A program made the translations under genes and the position numbers. The notes under the pieces are model-generated. The model saw only the letters and a list, made by a program, of their open reading frames with translations. It was not told the DNA's origin and made no database searches. This document shows positions 57,739 through 64,000 of a stretch of DNA of 64,000 nucleotides, one piece after another; positions within the stretch are counted from its first letter, which is position 1, and every line of letters starts with the position of its first letter. This stretch comes from Cyanobacteria bacterium M_surface_10_m2_119 (GTDB lineage Bacteria; Cyanobacteriota; Cyanobacteriia; PCC-6307; Cyanobiaceae), in contig VGPU01000001.1 of assembly GCA_016882525.1 (NCBI GenBank), positions 1 through 64,000 of the forward strand. The letters are read 5' to 3'.

Positions 57739-57999
57739 TCAACGCAAACCCAGGAGTTCTTCCCAGCTGGGCTTGTTCGGTAGCGCGATGGTGAAGGTGA
57801 GGGGCAGTGCTGGGGCGCTGGGGCAGGTCCCATCGGGCGATGCCGTCCTGGCCTCCCCCTCGACGCGGGGCGGCGCGTCCATCACCACCACCGGCATCGG
57901 GCCTGAGGGTTGGGCTGGCATCAGTGCCATCGCTCCGCAATGGGCGTGGGTGCAGTGAGCGTGCTGCAGATACGGCTGCGCGGCTGTCGTCCACCTCAC
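57739..57999 (-). CDS. Possible small His/Cys-rich protein upstream of the CDF exporter
   Basis: 86 residues from GTG 57999. The N-terminal third has a dense HAHCTHAHCG metal-binding-like motif; the C-terminus ends in a structured-looking strand-helix (PLTFTIALPNKPSWEELLGL). It lies 49 bases before the CDF exporter on the same strand. The start is uncertain and there is no good ribosome site, so the gene itself is doubtful. If it is not a gene, 57690-58129 is an empty gap. Confidence 0.4.
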   Translation of the reverse strand: MRWTTAAQPYLQHAHCTHAHCGAMALMPAQPSGPMPVVVMDAPPRVEGEARTASPDGTCPSAPALPLTFTIALPNKPSWEELLGLR

Positions 58000-58129
58000 A
58001 TCAACGTGGTGCCCTCTGCGACGCCGGTGCCCGCGTGCTCTGTGAAGGAGTGCTGCGCGGCCTGAACCCAAAAGCGAATTTGAATGGAAGCCCGTTGTCA
58101 GCGGATCCTGGCGGTTCCATGGTGTGGGC

Positions 58130-58444
58130 ATGCACACATCCGACAGACCGATCGGCCTCAGTCTCGCGGCGCCGCCTGTGGGGTTGCGCAGCGTTCAGCA
58201 GCAGGTGCTCGTGATGACCCCACGGTCTCTGGGGGATGCCCGTCTGGTGCTCCAGGCCATCCGTGAACAGCAGACCGTCGTGGTGAATGCGGCCTGGTTG
58301 GAGGATGCCCCTGGGCAGCGCTTGATTGATTTCGTCTGTGGTGGCCTGGAGGCTCTCGACGGCCAGGTGCTGCGCATCGATGAAGAGGTCTTCCTCTTCG
58401 CTCCCCGCACCGCGCGATTGGCGGCTCCTGCTCCGGAGGGATGA
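58130..58444 (+). CDS. sepF: Short SepF-like (DUF552) protein
   Basis: 104 residues. The SepF domain fills about residues 28-95: PRSLGDARLVLQAIREQQTV, VVNAAWLED, GQRLIDFVCGGLEALDGQVL and RIDEEVFLFAP, aligning with the FtsZ-binding core of SepF. It lacks the long acidic linker and amphipathic membrane-targeting helix of normal cyanobacterial SepF/Cdv2 (roughly twice as long), so it may be a second, stand-alone paralogue. ATG 58130; a GTG two codons earlier is in frame. Confidence 0.8.
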   Translation: MHTSDRPIGLSLAAPPVGLRSVQQQVLVMTPRSLGDARLVLQAIREQQTVVVNAAWLEDAPGQRLIDFVCGGLEALDGQVLRIDEEVFLFAPRTARLAAPAPEG

Positions 58445-58665
58445 GCCGGATCGGCAACCCGAACGATCGGGGTGCGCGGGGTTTTTCTGTTACCCCTGGA
58501 TGGCGTGAACAGGTCTGGCATCAAGGATGGTGGGTGAGCACCGCCTGAACGCCCTGTTGCCATGAGCGCTTGGTTGTTCAAAGCAGGTGACCAGGAGCAC
58601 GTGAGTTGCTCCGGGAGTGGGAAAAGATCGAAACCACTGCAGGTGATTTCTGTCTCACATCACAA

Positions 58666-58739
58666 TGGCTCGGGGGAGACTTGAACTCCCGACCTTGGGG
58701 TTATGAATCCCACGCTCTAACCAGCTGAGCTACCGAGCC
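58666..58739 (-). tRNA. tRNA-Met(CAU), elongator type
   Basis: A 74-nt cloverleaf can be drawn: acceptor GGCTCGG pairs with CCGAGCC, D arm TAGCTCAGCTGGTTAGA, anticodon stem-loop GTGGGATTCATAACCC with CAU at 58704-58706 (minus strand), T arm GGGAGTTCAAGTCTCCC. No CCA is encoded. The G1-C72 pair and the A at the discriminator fit elongator tRNA-Met; a CAU-reading tRNA-Ile is less likely from the overall sequence. Confidence 0.93.
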
Positions 58740-58756
58740 GCGGCAAATGGAGTGTA

Positions 58757-59800
58757 TCAGGCGCGGGGAGGGAGGAAATTCAGGGGATTGGCCGCCCCAT
58801 TGCCGGCGGGATGGATTTCGAAGTGCAGGTGCGGGCCCGTGCTGCGACCCGTGCTGCCCATCAGGGCGATCACGCTGCCCTGGAGCACTTCCTGGCCGGC
58901 ACTAACCATCAGGCGGCTGTTGTGGGCGTAGAGCGAACGGCTGCCATCGGGATGCTGGAGGGTGACCAGGTAGCCGAAGCCGCCGTCGTGCCAGCCGGAG
59001 AACACCACCCGACCCGTGCGCGCCGCCAGGATCGGAGTGCCGACATTGTTGGCGACGTCGATGCCGCGATGCATCCGGCCCCAGCGCCAGCCGTAGCCGG
59101 AGGTGAACACCCCACGGGTTGGCCAGATCCAGGTCTGGCTGTCATTGCTGCCGAAGTCTCCCTGGCCGAAGCCCGGTTGGTCTGGCCAGCTGAGACCGCC
59201 ACTGGTGCTGGGACGGAGACCCAGCACGGCACGCTGCCGGGGGGGCGCTGACTGCACCAGCTGGATCTCGGTGCCCGCCACCAGGCGAGCGGTGTCCAGA
59301 CCGGGATTGAGACGCAGGATCTCCTGCATGGTGGTGCCGTAGCGCTGGGCGATCTTCAGGAGGGTGTCGCCCAGTCGTACGACGCCCATGGTCTGAACCG
59401 GCGGGGGAGCCTGGAGCGGTGGCGGGGTGCGACGCAGCTGGGTGGTGTCGAGGGCAGCCAGCTGCTTGGCGTAGCGGCTCTGCTGGCTGGGCAGCACAAG
59501 CCAGTCCCCCTGGCGGAACCGGTGCTGGTCCTCCACATCGTTAAGAGAGGCAAGGGTGCTGCCGCTGAGGCGGAGTTGCCGAGCTAGATCAGGAAGCGCC
59601 ACGGGCTGACGGACGCGTACCCACATCCGATCTGCACTGGGGGCTGGCAGGGAAGCAAGTTGAACCTCCTCCTCAAGAGGCGGGAGTTCGGGGGCCTGAA
59701 AGCCGTTCGAGAAGCCAACCGCCGGTATCGCCGCCGCCAGGGGCAGGGCCAGAGCCAGACCGATTCGCAGAGATTGGCTGGGAGTCAGGCGCGGCTTCAT
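58757..59800 (-). CDS. LysM-M23 peptidase (peptidoglycan endopeptidase or NlpD/EnvC-like activator)
   Basis: 347 residues. A signal peptide (about 11-30) is followed by a degenerate LysM-like segment (60-104), a better LysM (138-182, VRLGDTLLKIAQRYGTT) and an M23 domain with HRGID (H244, D248) and HLHFE (H324, H326). The zinc ligands are intact, so it should cut peptidoglycan cross-bridges in the periplasm. Located next to the tRNA and close to the SepF-like gene; involvement in division is inference. Confidence 0.92.
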   Translation of the reverse strand: MKPRLTPSQSLRIGLALALPLAAAIPAVGFSNGFQAPELPPLEEEVQLASLPAPSADRMWVRVRQPVALPDLARQLRLSGSTLASLNDVEDQHRFRQGDWLVLPSQQSRYAKQLAALDTTQLRRTPPPLQAPPPVQTMGVVRLGDTLLKIAQRYGTTMQEILRLNPGLDTARLVAGTEIQLVQSAPPRQRAVLGLRPSTSGGLSWPDQPGFGQGDFGSNDSQTWIWPTRGVFTSGYGWRWGRMHRGIDVANNVGTPILAARTGRVVFSGWHDGGFGYLVTLQHPDGSRSLYAHNSRLMVSAGQEVLQGSVIALMGSTGRSTGPHLHFEIHPAGNGAANPLNFLPPRA

Positions 59801-59888
59801 GCAGTGTCCTCAAACAACAGAGCCCGGAGGAGAAGCCCACATCCCCGGACCGCGCAGACAGTAGCGGACTGAACCTGGGGCAGCAAGT

Positions 59889-60404
59889 TCAGGAGGCACC
59901 ACCTGTGGTGTGCAACTGTGCTGGGCCGGCTGTCTGGCCCAGTTGCCGCAGGGCTTCGAAGAGCACCACAGCTGCTGCCGACGCCAGATTCAGGCTGCGC
60001 ACTCCCCCCTCGGGATGGTGCCTGGATCGGGCCATGGGGATTGTGAGTCCCACATCTGCGGTCGCCAGCACCTCCTCGGGCAGGCCATCGGTCTCGCGGC
60101 CGAACAGCAGCCAGTCGTCCTCCTGGAAGGCGAAGTCGGTGTAGTCCAGGGGGCTGTGGGCCGAAAGGGCGACCAGGCGTCCCCCCCGCCGGCGGCGCTC
60201 CTGCACAAAGACCTCCCAGCTGGCGTGTTCGCTCAGAGGTACGAAAGGCCAGTAGTCGAGGCCTGCACGGCGGAGCTGGCGGTCAGTGATCTCAAACCCA
60301 AGCGGGCCGATCAGATGGAGCTCCTGGGCTGTGGCCGCGCAGGTACGAGCGACATTGCCCGTGTTCGGCGGGATCTGGGGCTGAAACAGCACAACGCGGG
60401 GCAT
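59889..60404 (-). CDS. trmL: tRNA (cytidine(34)-2'-O)-methyltransferase
   Basis: 171 residues. SPOUT fold with FQPQIPPNTGNVARTCAATA, LLFGRETDGLP, the knot motif IPMARSRHHPEGGVRSLNLASAAAVVLFEA (family-typical PM..R..SLNLS). It methylates the wobble base of tRNA-Leu. It is last in the run psb32-pxcA-cobU-trmL, 15 bases after cobU. Confidence 0.94.
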   Translation of the reverse strand: MPRVVLFQPQIPPNTGNVARTCAATAQELHLIGPLGFEITDRQLRRAGLDYWPFVPLSEHASWEVFVQERRRRGGRLVALSAHSPLDYTDFAFQEDDWLLFGRETDGLPEEVLATADVGLTIPMARSRHHPEGGVRSLNLASAAAVVLFEALRQLGQTAGPAQLHTTGGAS

Positions 60405-60419
60405 GGGTGCGGCTTGGCG

Positions 60420-61016
60420 TCAGGACAGCGGGCCGGAGCCCAGCCCCTCCGGCGCTTCATCCGGCTGGGCGGGTACGGGCTGACTGAGTGTCAGCAGATC
60501 AAGGGCGCGACCAGCCACCACGAGCCAAAGGTGTGCGCAGCGACCTCCAATCGCCTCTTCCAGCAGACCGAGACGGTCGCGAAACAGGCCACCGACGGCC
60601 GTTGCCGGCACCACGCCCCAGCCCACCTGCTCGCTCACAAGAAGCACCCGGCAGGGGGGTCGCTCAAGGATGTGGAGCAGGGAAGCGCTGGCCTTGGCCC
60701 AGCTCTCGCGATCGAGGTGCAGCGCCTGGCTCACCCAGGTCCCGAGGGAGTCGACCAGGGCCAGGTCCCCCGGGCCCAGTCGCTCCAGGGCCCCTGGCAG
60801 CTCCAGACCCACCTCATCGCACCGCCAGCTTTTCGGCCGACGTTCGCGGTGGAGTCGCAACCTCTCCTGCCAACTGGGATCGTCTGGCAGAAGCGGACCT
60901 GTGGCCAGGTAATGCACCACTGCCGAGGGCTGCCGTGCTGCCAGCTCCGTGATGCGGTGCTCGGCCCAGCGGCTCTTTCCGCTGCGGGCTGGGCCGGTGA
61001 TCAGCTCCACGGGCAT
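60420..61016 (-). CDS. cobU: Adenosylcobinamide kinase/adenosylcobinamide-phosphate guanylyltransferase
   Basis: 198 residues. P-loop GPARSGKSRWAE, then VHYLATG, HRERRPKSW (the GTP-binding histidine region) and VSEQVGWGVVPATAVGG are the CobU/CobP family motifs. It activates cobinamide for the nucleotide loop of B12. Its presence agrees with the B12 riboswitch and hupE-cobW elsewhere in the window: this organism makes or completes its own corrinoid. ATG 61016; an ATG 7 codons upstream is in frame. Confidence 0.93.
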   Translation of the reverse strand: MPVELITGPARSGKSRWAEHRITELAARQPSAVVHYLATGPLLPDDPSWQERLRLHRERRPKSWRCDEVGLELPGALERLGPGDLALVDSLGTWVSQALHLDRESWAKASASLLHILERPPCRVLLVSEQVGWGVVPATAVGGLFRDRLGLLEEAIGGRCAHLWLVVAGRALDLLTLSQPVPAQPDEAPEGLGSGPLS

Positions 61017-61023
61017 GGGGGCC

Positions 61024-62172
61024 TCAGCCGCCCCCATTCATGTTGCGGAGGGTGGCCACCGAGGATGGAGACACGCGGTTGAGGTAGCGGAAGATCCAGT
61101 ATTTGAAGATGGTTGCCAGAACCACCGGGAAGGTGGCAATAAACAACATGATGAAGTTTTCCCTGGCTGGCAGGCCTAGGTGGTGGGCGACCCCATCAAG
61201 AAGCACTGTCCAGCCTTCGGGGCTGTGGAAGCCAACAAATATATCCGTGAAGAGAATGATTGTGAAGGCTTTTGCGCTATCACTCAGGCCGTAAACCAGC
61301 TCGTCAATGAAGCCGCGAAGCACCTGAATGTCGCGTTTGCCAAGCAGGCACACCAGAACGAATCCAGCCAGTCCAGCCAGATCCGCCAACACATTCTTGA
61401 TGGCTTCGGTGCTGTCGCCATCGGCCTCGTCCTTCAACTCCCGTGCGCGCTGGGCGAGCTGGGCCTGCAGCTCCTCAGCCGTGGGCAGGGCCTTGCCCTC
61501 GAGCAGGGCTGCGAATTCCACTTCGGCCTTGTAGACCCTCAGTTTCTCCACCGCCCGCTCCTCCAGATGGGGCTTTGGATAGCTGATGAAGGCGCTCACA
61601 GGGGCATACCGATCCACCAGGGGGCCCATCACGTAGGTGCGGCTGATCTGCTGCACCAGCACCGGCACCAGGATCATCAACAGCAGGATGCGCAGCGACA
61701 CCAGGGTGGAGTCGCGGCGGCGCCGGAATCCGGCGAGCACATTGGCTTCCGCTTCGGGATCCAGCTGCCGTCGCACCTGGTCCACCACGCCGATCAGGCT
61801 GCGGGGAAGAACCTCGGGGCTGCGGCTGATGGCCGGGAGGGTCTGGCGCTTGCTCTTGTCGTAGCGGGCGACCACCGCCTCCACGAGCTGCAACTGACGG
61901 CGCTCCTGGCTCGACAGTTCGCCGCGGTGCCCCTCCACCGATTCCAGGCACAGCTGGCAGAGCTCCAGGGCTGCCCGGAACCGACGCAGGAGCTGGGCCT
62001 GGCTGGCGCGGGGAATGGCCAGCTCGAGTTCGGGGCGGACCGGCCGGTCGTTGTAGTGCTCGAGCTCGATGCTCTGGATCAGCAGCGCTGCCTCATAGCC
62101 CCGCTCCAGATCGTGGCTGATCTGCAGGTCCTGGGCGCGGCCGAAGGCCCCCATCCAATCGCTCAGGCCCAT
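61024..62172 (-). CDS. pxcA: Proton extrusion protein PxcA/CemA
   Basis: 382 residues. The long N-terminal helical region with SLIGVVDQVRRQLDPEAE leads to four C-terminal helices, including the conserved FTDIFVGFHSPEGWTVLL and LFIATFPVVLATIFKYWIFRYLNR, the hallmark of plastid CemA. PxcA supports light-induced proton extrusion at the plasma membrane. It lies 6-7 bases from its neighbours, so translation is probably coupled. Local GC is lower in the 3' third. Confidence 0.94.
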   Translation of the reverse strand: MGLSDWMGAFGRAQDLQISHDLERGYEAALLIQSIELEHYNDRPVRPELELAIPRASQAQLLRRFRAALELCQLCLESVEGHRGELSSQERRQLQLVEAVVARYDKSKRQTLPAISRSPEVLPRSLIGVVDQVRRQLDPEAEANVLAGFRRRRDSTLVSLRILLLMILVPVLVQQISRTYVMGPLVDRYAPVSAFISYPKPHLEERAVEKLRVYKAEVEFAALLEGKALPTAEELQAQLAQRARELKDEADGDSTEAIKNVLADLAGLAGFVLVCLLGKRDIQVLRGFIDELVYGLSDSAKAFTIILFTDIFVGFHSPEGWTVLLDGVAHHLGLPARENFIMLFIATFPVVLATIFKYWIFRYLNRVSPSSVATLRNMNGGG

Positions 62173-62178
62173 CGGTGC

Positions 62179-62919
62179 TCAGCGCGAAAAGATCCACCAG
62201 GTGGCCATGGGCACGATGGTGCCCGCCACCAGCAGCACCACGACCCAGGTGAGGGCGTTGCTCGACGCCGTTTCCTCCCGGGTGGGCACATTCGTGGGTT
62301 GGCTCACCACCTGGGCCACGACCGGTTCGCCCGGATCATCCCCGCCCTGGAGCACGGTGAGCACCCGCTGGATGCCATCGAGGCTGGCCTGGCGGAAGCG
62401 GGCCCCCTCGCGAATCGGCAGGGCCATGGTGGTGCGAGCGGTGCTGCGCAGCAGCTCGGGGCTCAGCTGGCCGTCCAGGGAGGGGGTTGCCACCACGGCG
62501 GCGGAGTTGGTTTGGCTGTCGATCAGGAAGAGCACCTGGCCCGCCTGATCGGCGGCCGCGGGCCATTGCTGCAGCAGCTGCTCGCCGAGCTGGGGAAGGC
62601 TCAGGCCGTAGTCGAGCTGGCTCACCGTCACCAGCCGGGCCTCAATGCGCTCGGCTGAGAAGGCGTCGAGCTGGTGGGACACATCGCTGACGGCGGCCCT
62701 GCTCAGAATGCCCGCCTGGTCAATCACCCGTTCCCCGTTGACGGGCTCGGGAAAACTGCTGGCGGAGAGCGCCAGGGCGGGAGCCGCCAGGGAGATCCCG
62801 ATCAGCAGGGCCATCGTCAGCGACAACAGGCCAGCCGTGCAGGCGCAGGCCCAGCGCTGGAGGAGGAGCTGACGTGACGGAACGGAAGCGCGGGACGGCT
62901 TCAAGGGGCTTGGGCACAC
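62179..62919 (-). CDS. psb32: Psb32-like TPM-domain protein
   Basis: 246 residues from GTG 62919; the start is uncertain because no alternative gives a full signal peptide. The signal-peptide-like helix ends AAPALALS; the TPM domain (FPEPVNGERVIDQAGILS, ARLVTVSQLDYGLSL, GQVLFLIDSQTN, LSPELLRSTAR) is followed by a C-terminal membrane helix. Psb32/TLP18.3 proteins protect and repair photosystem II. Confidence 0.9.
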   Translation of the reverse strand: MCPSPLKPSRASVPSRQLLLQRWACACTAGLLSLTMALLIGISLAAPALALSASSFPEPVNGERVIDQAGILSRAAVSDVSHQLDAFSAERIEARLVTVSQLDYGLSLPQLGEQLLQQWPAAADQAGQVLFLIDSQTNSAAVVATPSLDGQLSPELLRSTARTTMALPIREGARFRQASLDGIQRVLTVLQGGDDPGEPVVAQVVSQPTNVPTREETASSNALTWVVVLLVAGTIVPMATWWIFSR

Positions 62920-62926
62920 CTACGCC

Positions 62927-62932
62927 TAGTTT
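62927..62932 (+). promoter_or_regulatory. Candidate -10 element for the CCB2/CCB4-type gene
   Basis: TAGTTT on the plus strand, 31 bases before the ATG at 62963, in the 43-base divergent gap with psb32. Inference from position. Confidence 0.3.
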
Positions 62933-62962
62933 GCCGCCTGTTGGTGCTGCTGTCGTCCTGCC

Positions 62963-63637
62963 ATGGCCCTTCCGCCACCAGCCCGGGTCTGCCTGGGGGT
63001 CGGGGTCGCCGGTCTCGCACTGGCCGTGGCCAACCAGCTCTCCAGTTCGGGGACCGAGCCTGCCCTGACGCGAGCCGGGGTGCTGGCGTCCTTGCTGGCC
63101 GTGGGCTTGATGCTCGTTGCCATCCTCTGGACCCGAGCGGTGCCGGAAGCGGCTGCACGGGCTTCCCTCAACGGGGATGAGGGCTTGCAGCTGGCGGAGG
63201 GGCTCCCGGAGGGGCTCCGCCTGGAGCTTGGCTGGGGCAGCCAGATGTTGCTCACGGCCAGCCCGGCGGCGGTGGTGCTGGTGCATTGGCGCCACCGCGC
63301 GCTGCTGCGCCGGGGCCTGCTCGCCGACACGGATTTTTCCCCCGGGCCGATCTGCCAGCGGGCCATGGAGCGGGGCCAGGCGATTTCCCTGGTGAACTTG
63401 GCCCTCTATCCGGGCCGCGCCGAATTCGAGAGCTTGCTTCCCCAGCTGCCAGCTGTGCTGATCCAACCCCTCGGCTCGGAGGGGGTGGTGGTGCTCGGGG
63501 GCTGGTCGCCGCGCTGCTTCAGCCGCAGTGATCTGGTGTGGGTGGAGGGCTGGGCCCAGCGGCTCAGCGCTGAACTCAGCGCGGCGCTGCCGCTTACAGC
63601 TGAAACGGGGGAGACTTCGGGGCCGATTTCGGCCTAG
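62963..63637 (+). CDS. Cytochrome b6f cofactor assembly protein CCB2/CCB4-like
   Basis: 224 residues. Two N-terminal helices (about 10-25 and 40-58) are followed by a soluble domain with EGLPEGLRLELGWGSQMLLTASPAA and VLGGWSPRCFSR. This arrangement matches cyanobacterial 'cofactor assembly of complex C subunit B' proteins, relatives of Chlamydomonas CCB2/CCB4, which attach the c(i) haem to cytochrome b6. Assignment is from motif memory. Its 3' end overlaps the LptC-like gene by 44 bases. Confidence 0.78.
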   Translation: MALPPPARVCLGVGVAGLALAVANQLSSSGTEPALTRAGVLASLLAVGLMLVAILWTRAVPEAAARASLNGDEGLQLAEGLPEGLRLELGWGSQMLLTASPAAVVLVHWRHRALLRRGLLADTDFSPGPICQRAMERGQAISLVNLALYPGRAEFESLLPQLPAVLIQPLGSEGVVVLGGWSPRCFSRSDLVWVEGWAQRLSAELSAALPLTAETGETSGPISA

Positions 63638-64000
63638 AGCCCACTCGTTCGGGCCCGGCAGGCAGCTGGAGCTGGGTGGTGACCCGCCCCCCGGGGGTCT
63701 GGAACGCGACGCGGCCGTTGCGGCCGATCACCCCCTCCAGCCGGGCCGCCCGGGTGCTGAGGCCATTGGCCTGGCGCCGCAGGTTCACCCCGCCGCTGGC
63801 GGCCACCGCGCCCGTGCGCCAATTCCAGAAGCATTGGCTGGCGGTCAGGCTGTCACCCGGTTGGCGCAGGTCGCAGCCCTCGCGCACCAGCACGGTGTTG
63901 GCGTTGCCGTTCAGCACGAAACTGCCCCCCCGGATCGTGCTGCGGCCATAGGCCCCCTGAAAGGGCAGGGCGCTGCTGGCGGTGCGCTGAGCCAGATCGA
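63594..64000 (-). CDS. LptC-like LPS export protein, 3' part (runs off the window)
   Basis: The frame is open to the window edge; only the C-terminal 134 residues are visible. Repeated beta strands (STIRGGSFVLNGNANTVLV, SQCFWNWRTGAVAASGGVNLRR, RAARLEGVIGRNGRVAF) resemble LptC/OstA-type domains, with a Ser/Pro tail. Together with lptA-like, lptB and lptF/G genes near 31-33 kb it would complete the periplasmic part of LPS transport. The start is outside the window. Confidence 0.65.
   Translation of the reverse strand, partial: DLAQRTASSALPFQGAYGRSTIRGGSFVLNGNANTVLVREGCDLRQPGDSLTASQCFWNWRTGAVAASGGVNLRRQANGLSTRAARLEGVIGRNGRVAFQTPGGRVTTQLQLPAGPERVGSRPKSAPKSPPFQL

Noticed and set aside
58456-58486. 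AACCC ... GGGTTTTT as a terminator after the SepF-like gene
   Set aside because: Only five base pairs with a long, poorly paired interior; too weak to call although a T-run is present.
61180-62658. Open frame of 492 codons antisense to pxcA and psb32
   Set aside because: Both genes on the other strand have clear family motifs; the antisense frame is His/Gln/Ala-rich shadow.
62923-62928. TAGGCG on the minus strand as psb32 promoter
   Set aside because: It would place the transcription start downstream of the only plausible psb32 start codon.

Overview
This window is chromosomal DNA from a very GC-rich unicellular picocyanobacterium, most likely a Cyanobium or freshwater/brackish Synechococcus relative (alpha-cyanobacterial lineage). 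The evidence is cyanobacterial gene content: phycocyanobilin synthesis (pcyA), geranylgeranyl reductase (chlP), the NblS partner SipA, DevBCA, PxcA/CemA, a Psb32-like TPM protein, a CCB2/CCB4-type cytochrome b6f assembly factor, ferredoxin sulfite reductase and class II fructose/sedoheptulose bisphosphatase. The order glpX-hemA-glgC-gnd-pgl is one I associate with Synechococcus/Prochlorococcus. I see no phage, insertion sequence, CRISPR array, rRNA operon or replication origin. Coding density is very high, and many neighbouring genes overlap by 1-4 bases.

Layout. 0-5 kb (minus strand): membrane GTPase, FHA-fused class A penicillin-binding protein, lspA and bioY, with sipA divergent. 5-8 kb: a pair of M16 peptidase homologues (one with zinc ligands, one without), divergent from pcyA. 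8.5-11.6 kb: devBCA exporter and a 51-residue basic protein. 11.6-18.6 kb: glycosyltransferase, rpsB, tsf, an unknown protein, recG and a VanX-like dipeptidase. 18.6-25.5 kb: sir, glyS, chlP and a VanY-like carboxypeptidase. 25.5-34.2 kb: U32 protein, typA (450-base upstream gap), DUF309, lptA-like/lptB/lptF and ccsA. 34.3-41.3 kb: Calvin cycle, oxidative pentose phosphate, tetrapyrrole and glycogen genes (rpe, glpX, hemA, glgC, gnd, pgl). 41.3-45.6 kb: CIA30-family protein, ilvD, upp and a pentapeptide-repeat protein. 45.6-47.5 kb: a cobalamin riboswitch followed by hupE and cobW, which reads as a cobalt-acquisition unit. 47.9-48.9 kb: purS-purQ. 48.9-53.9 kb: an RND efflux system whose inner-membrane pump gene is cut by one in-frame amber codon. 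54-58.5 kb: 2-Cys peroxiredoxin, aldose-1-epimerase family protein, Crp-family regulator, CDF cation exporter and a short SepF-like protein. 58.7-64 kb: tRNA-Met(CAU), LysM-M23 peptidase, the compact run psb32-pxcA-cobU-trmL (minus strand), a CCB2/CCB4 protein and the 3' part of an LptC-like gene leaving the window.

Most of the window is conserved housekeeping DNA. The places worth a second look are the interrupted RND pump (amber codon, extra hydrophobic insert, local GC dip), the riboswitch-hupE-cobW unit, the stand-alone SepF domain, a small His/Cys-rich frame behind the cation exporter, the long typA leader, and a recurrent TASRGT-type -10-like hexamer in front of many genes, including overlapping divergent copies around CCTAGG. 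I did not find a clearly new multi-gene system. Coordinates and starts were read by eye from the sequence; family assignments rest on motif recognition, not on database searches.
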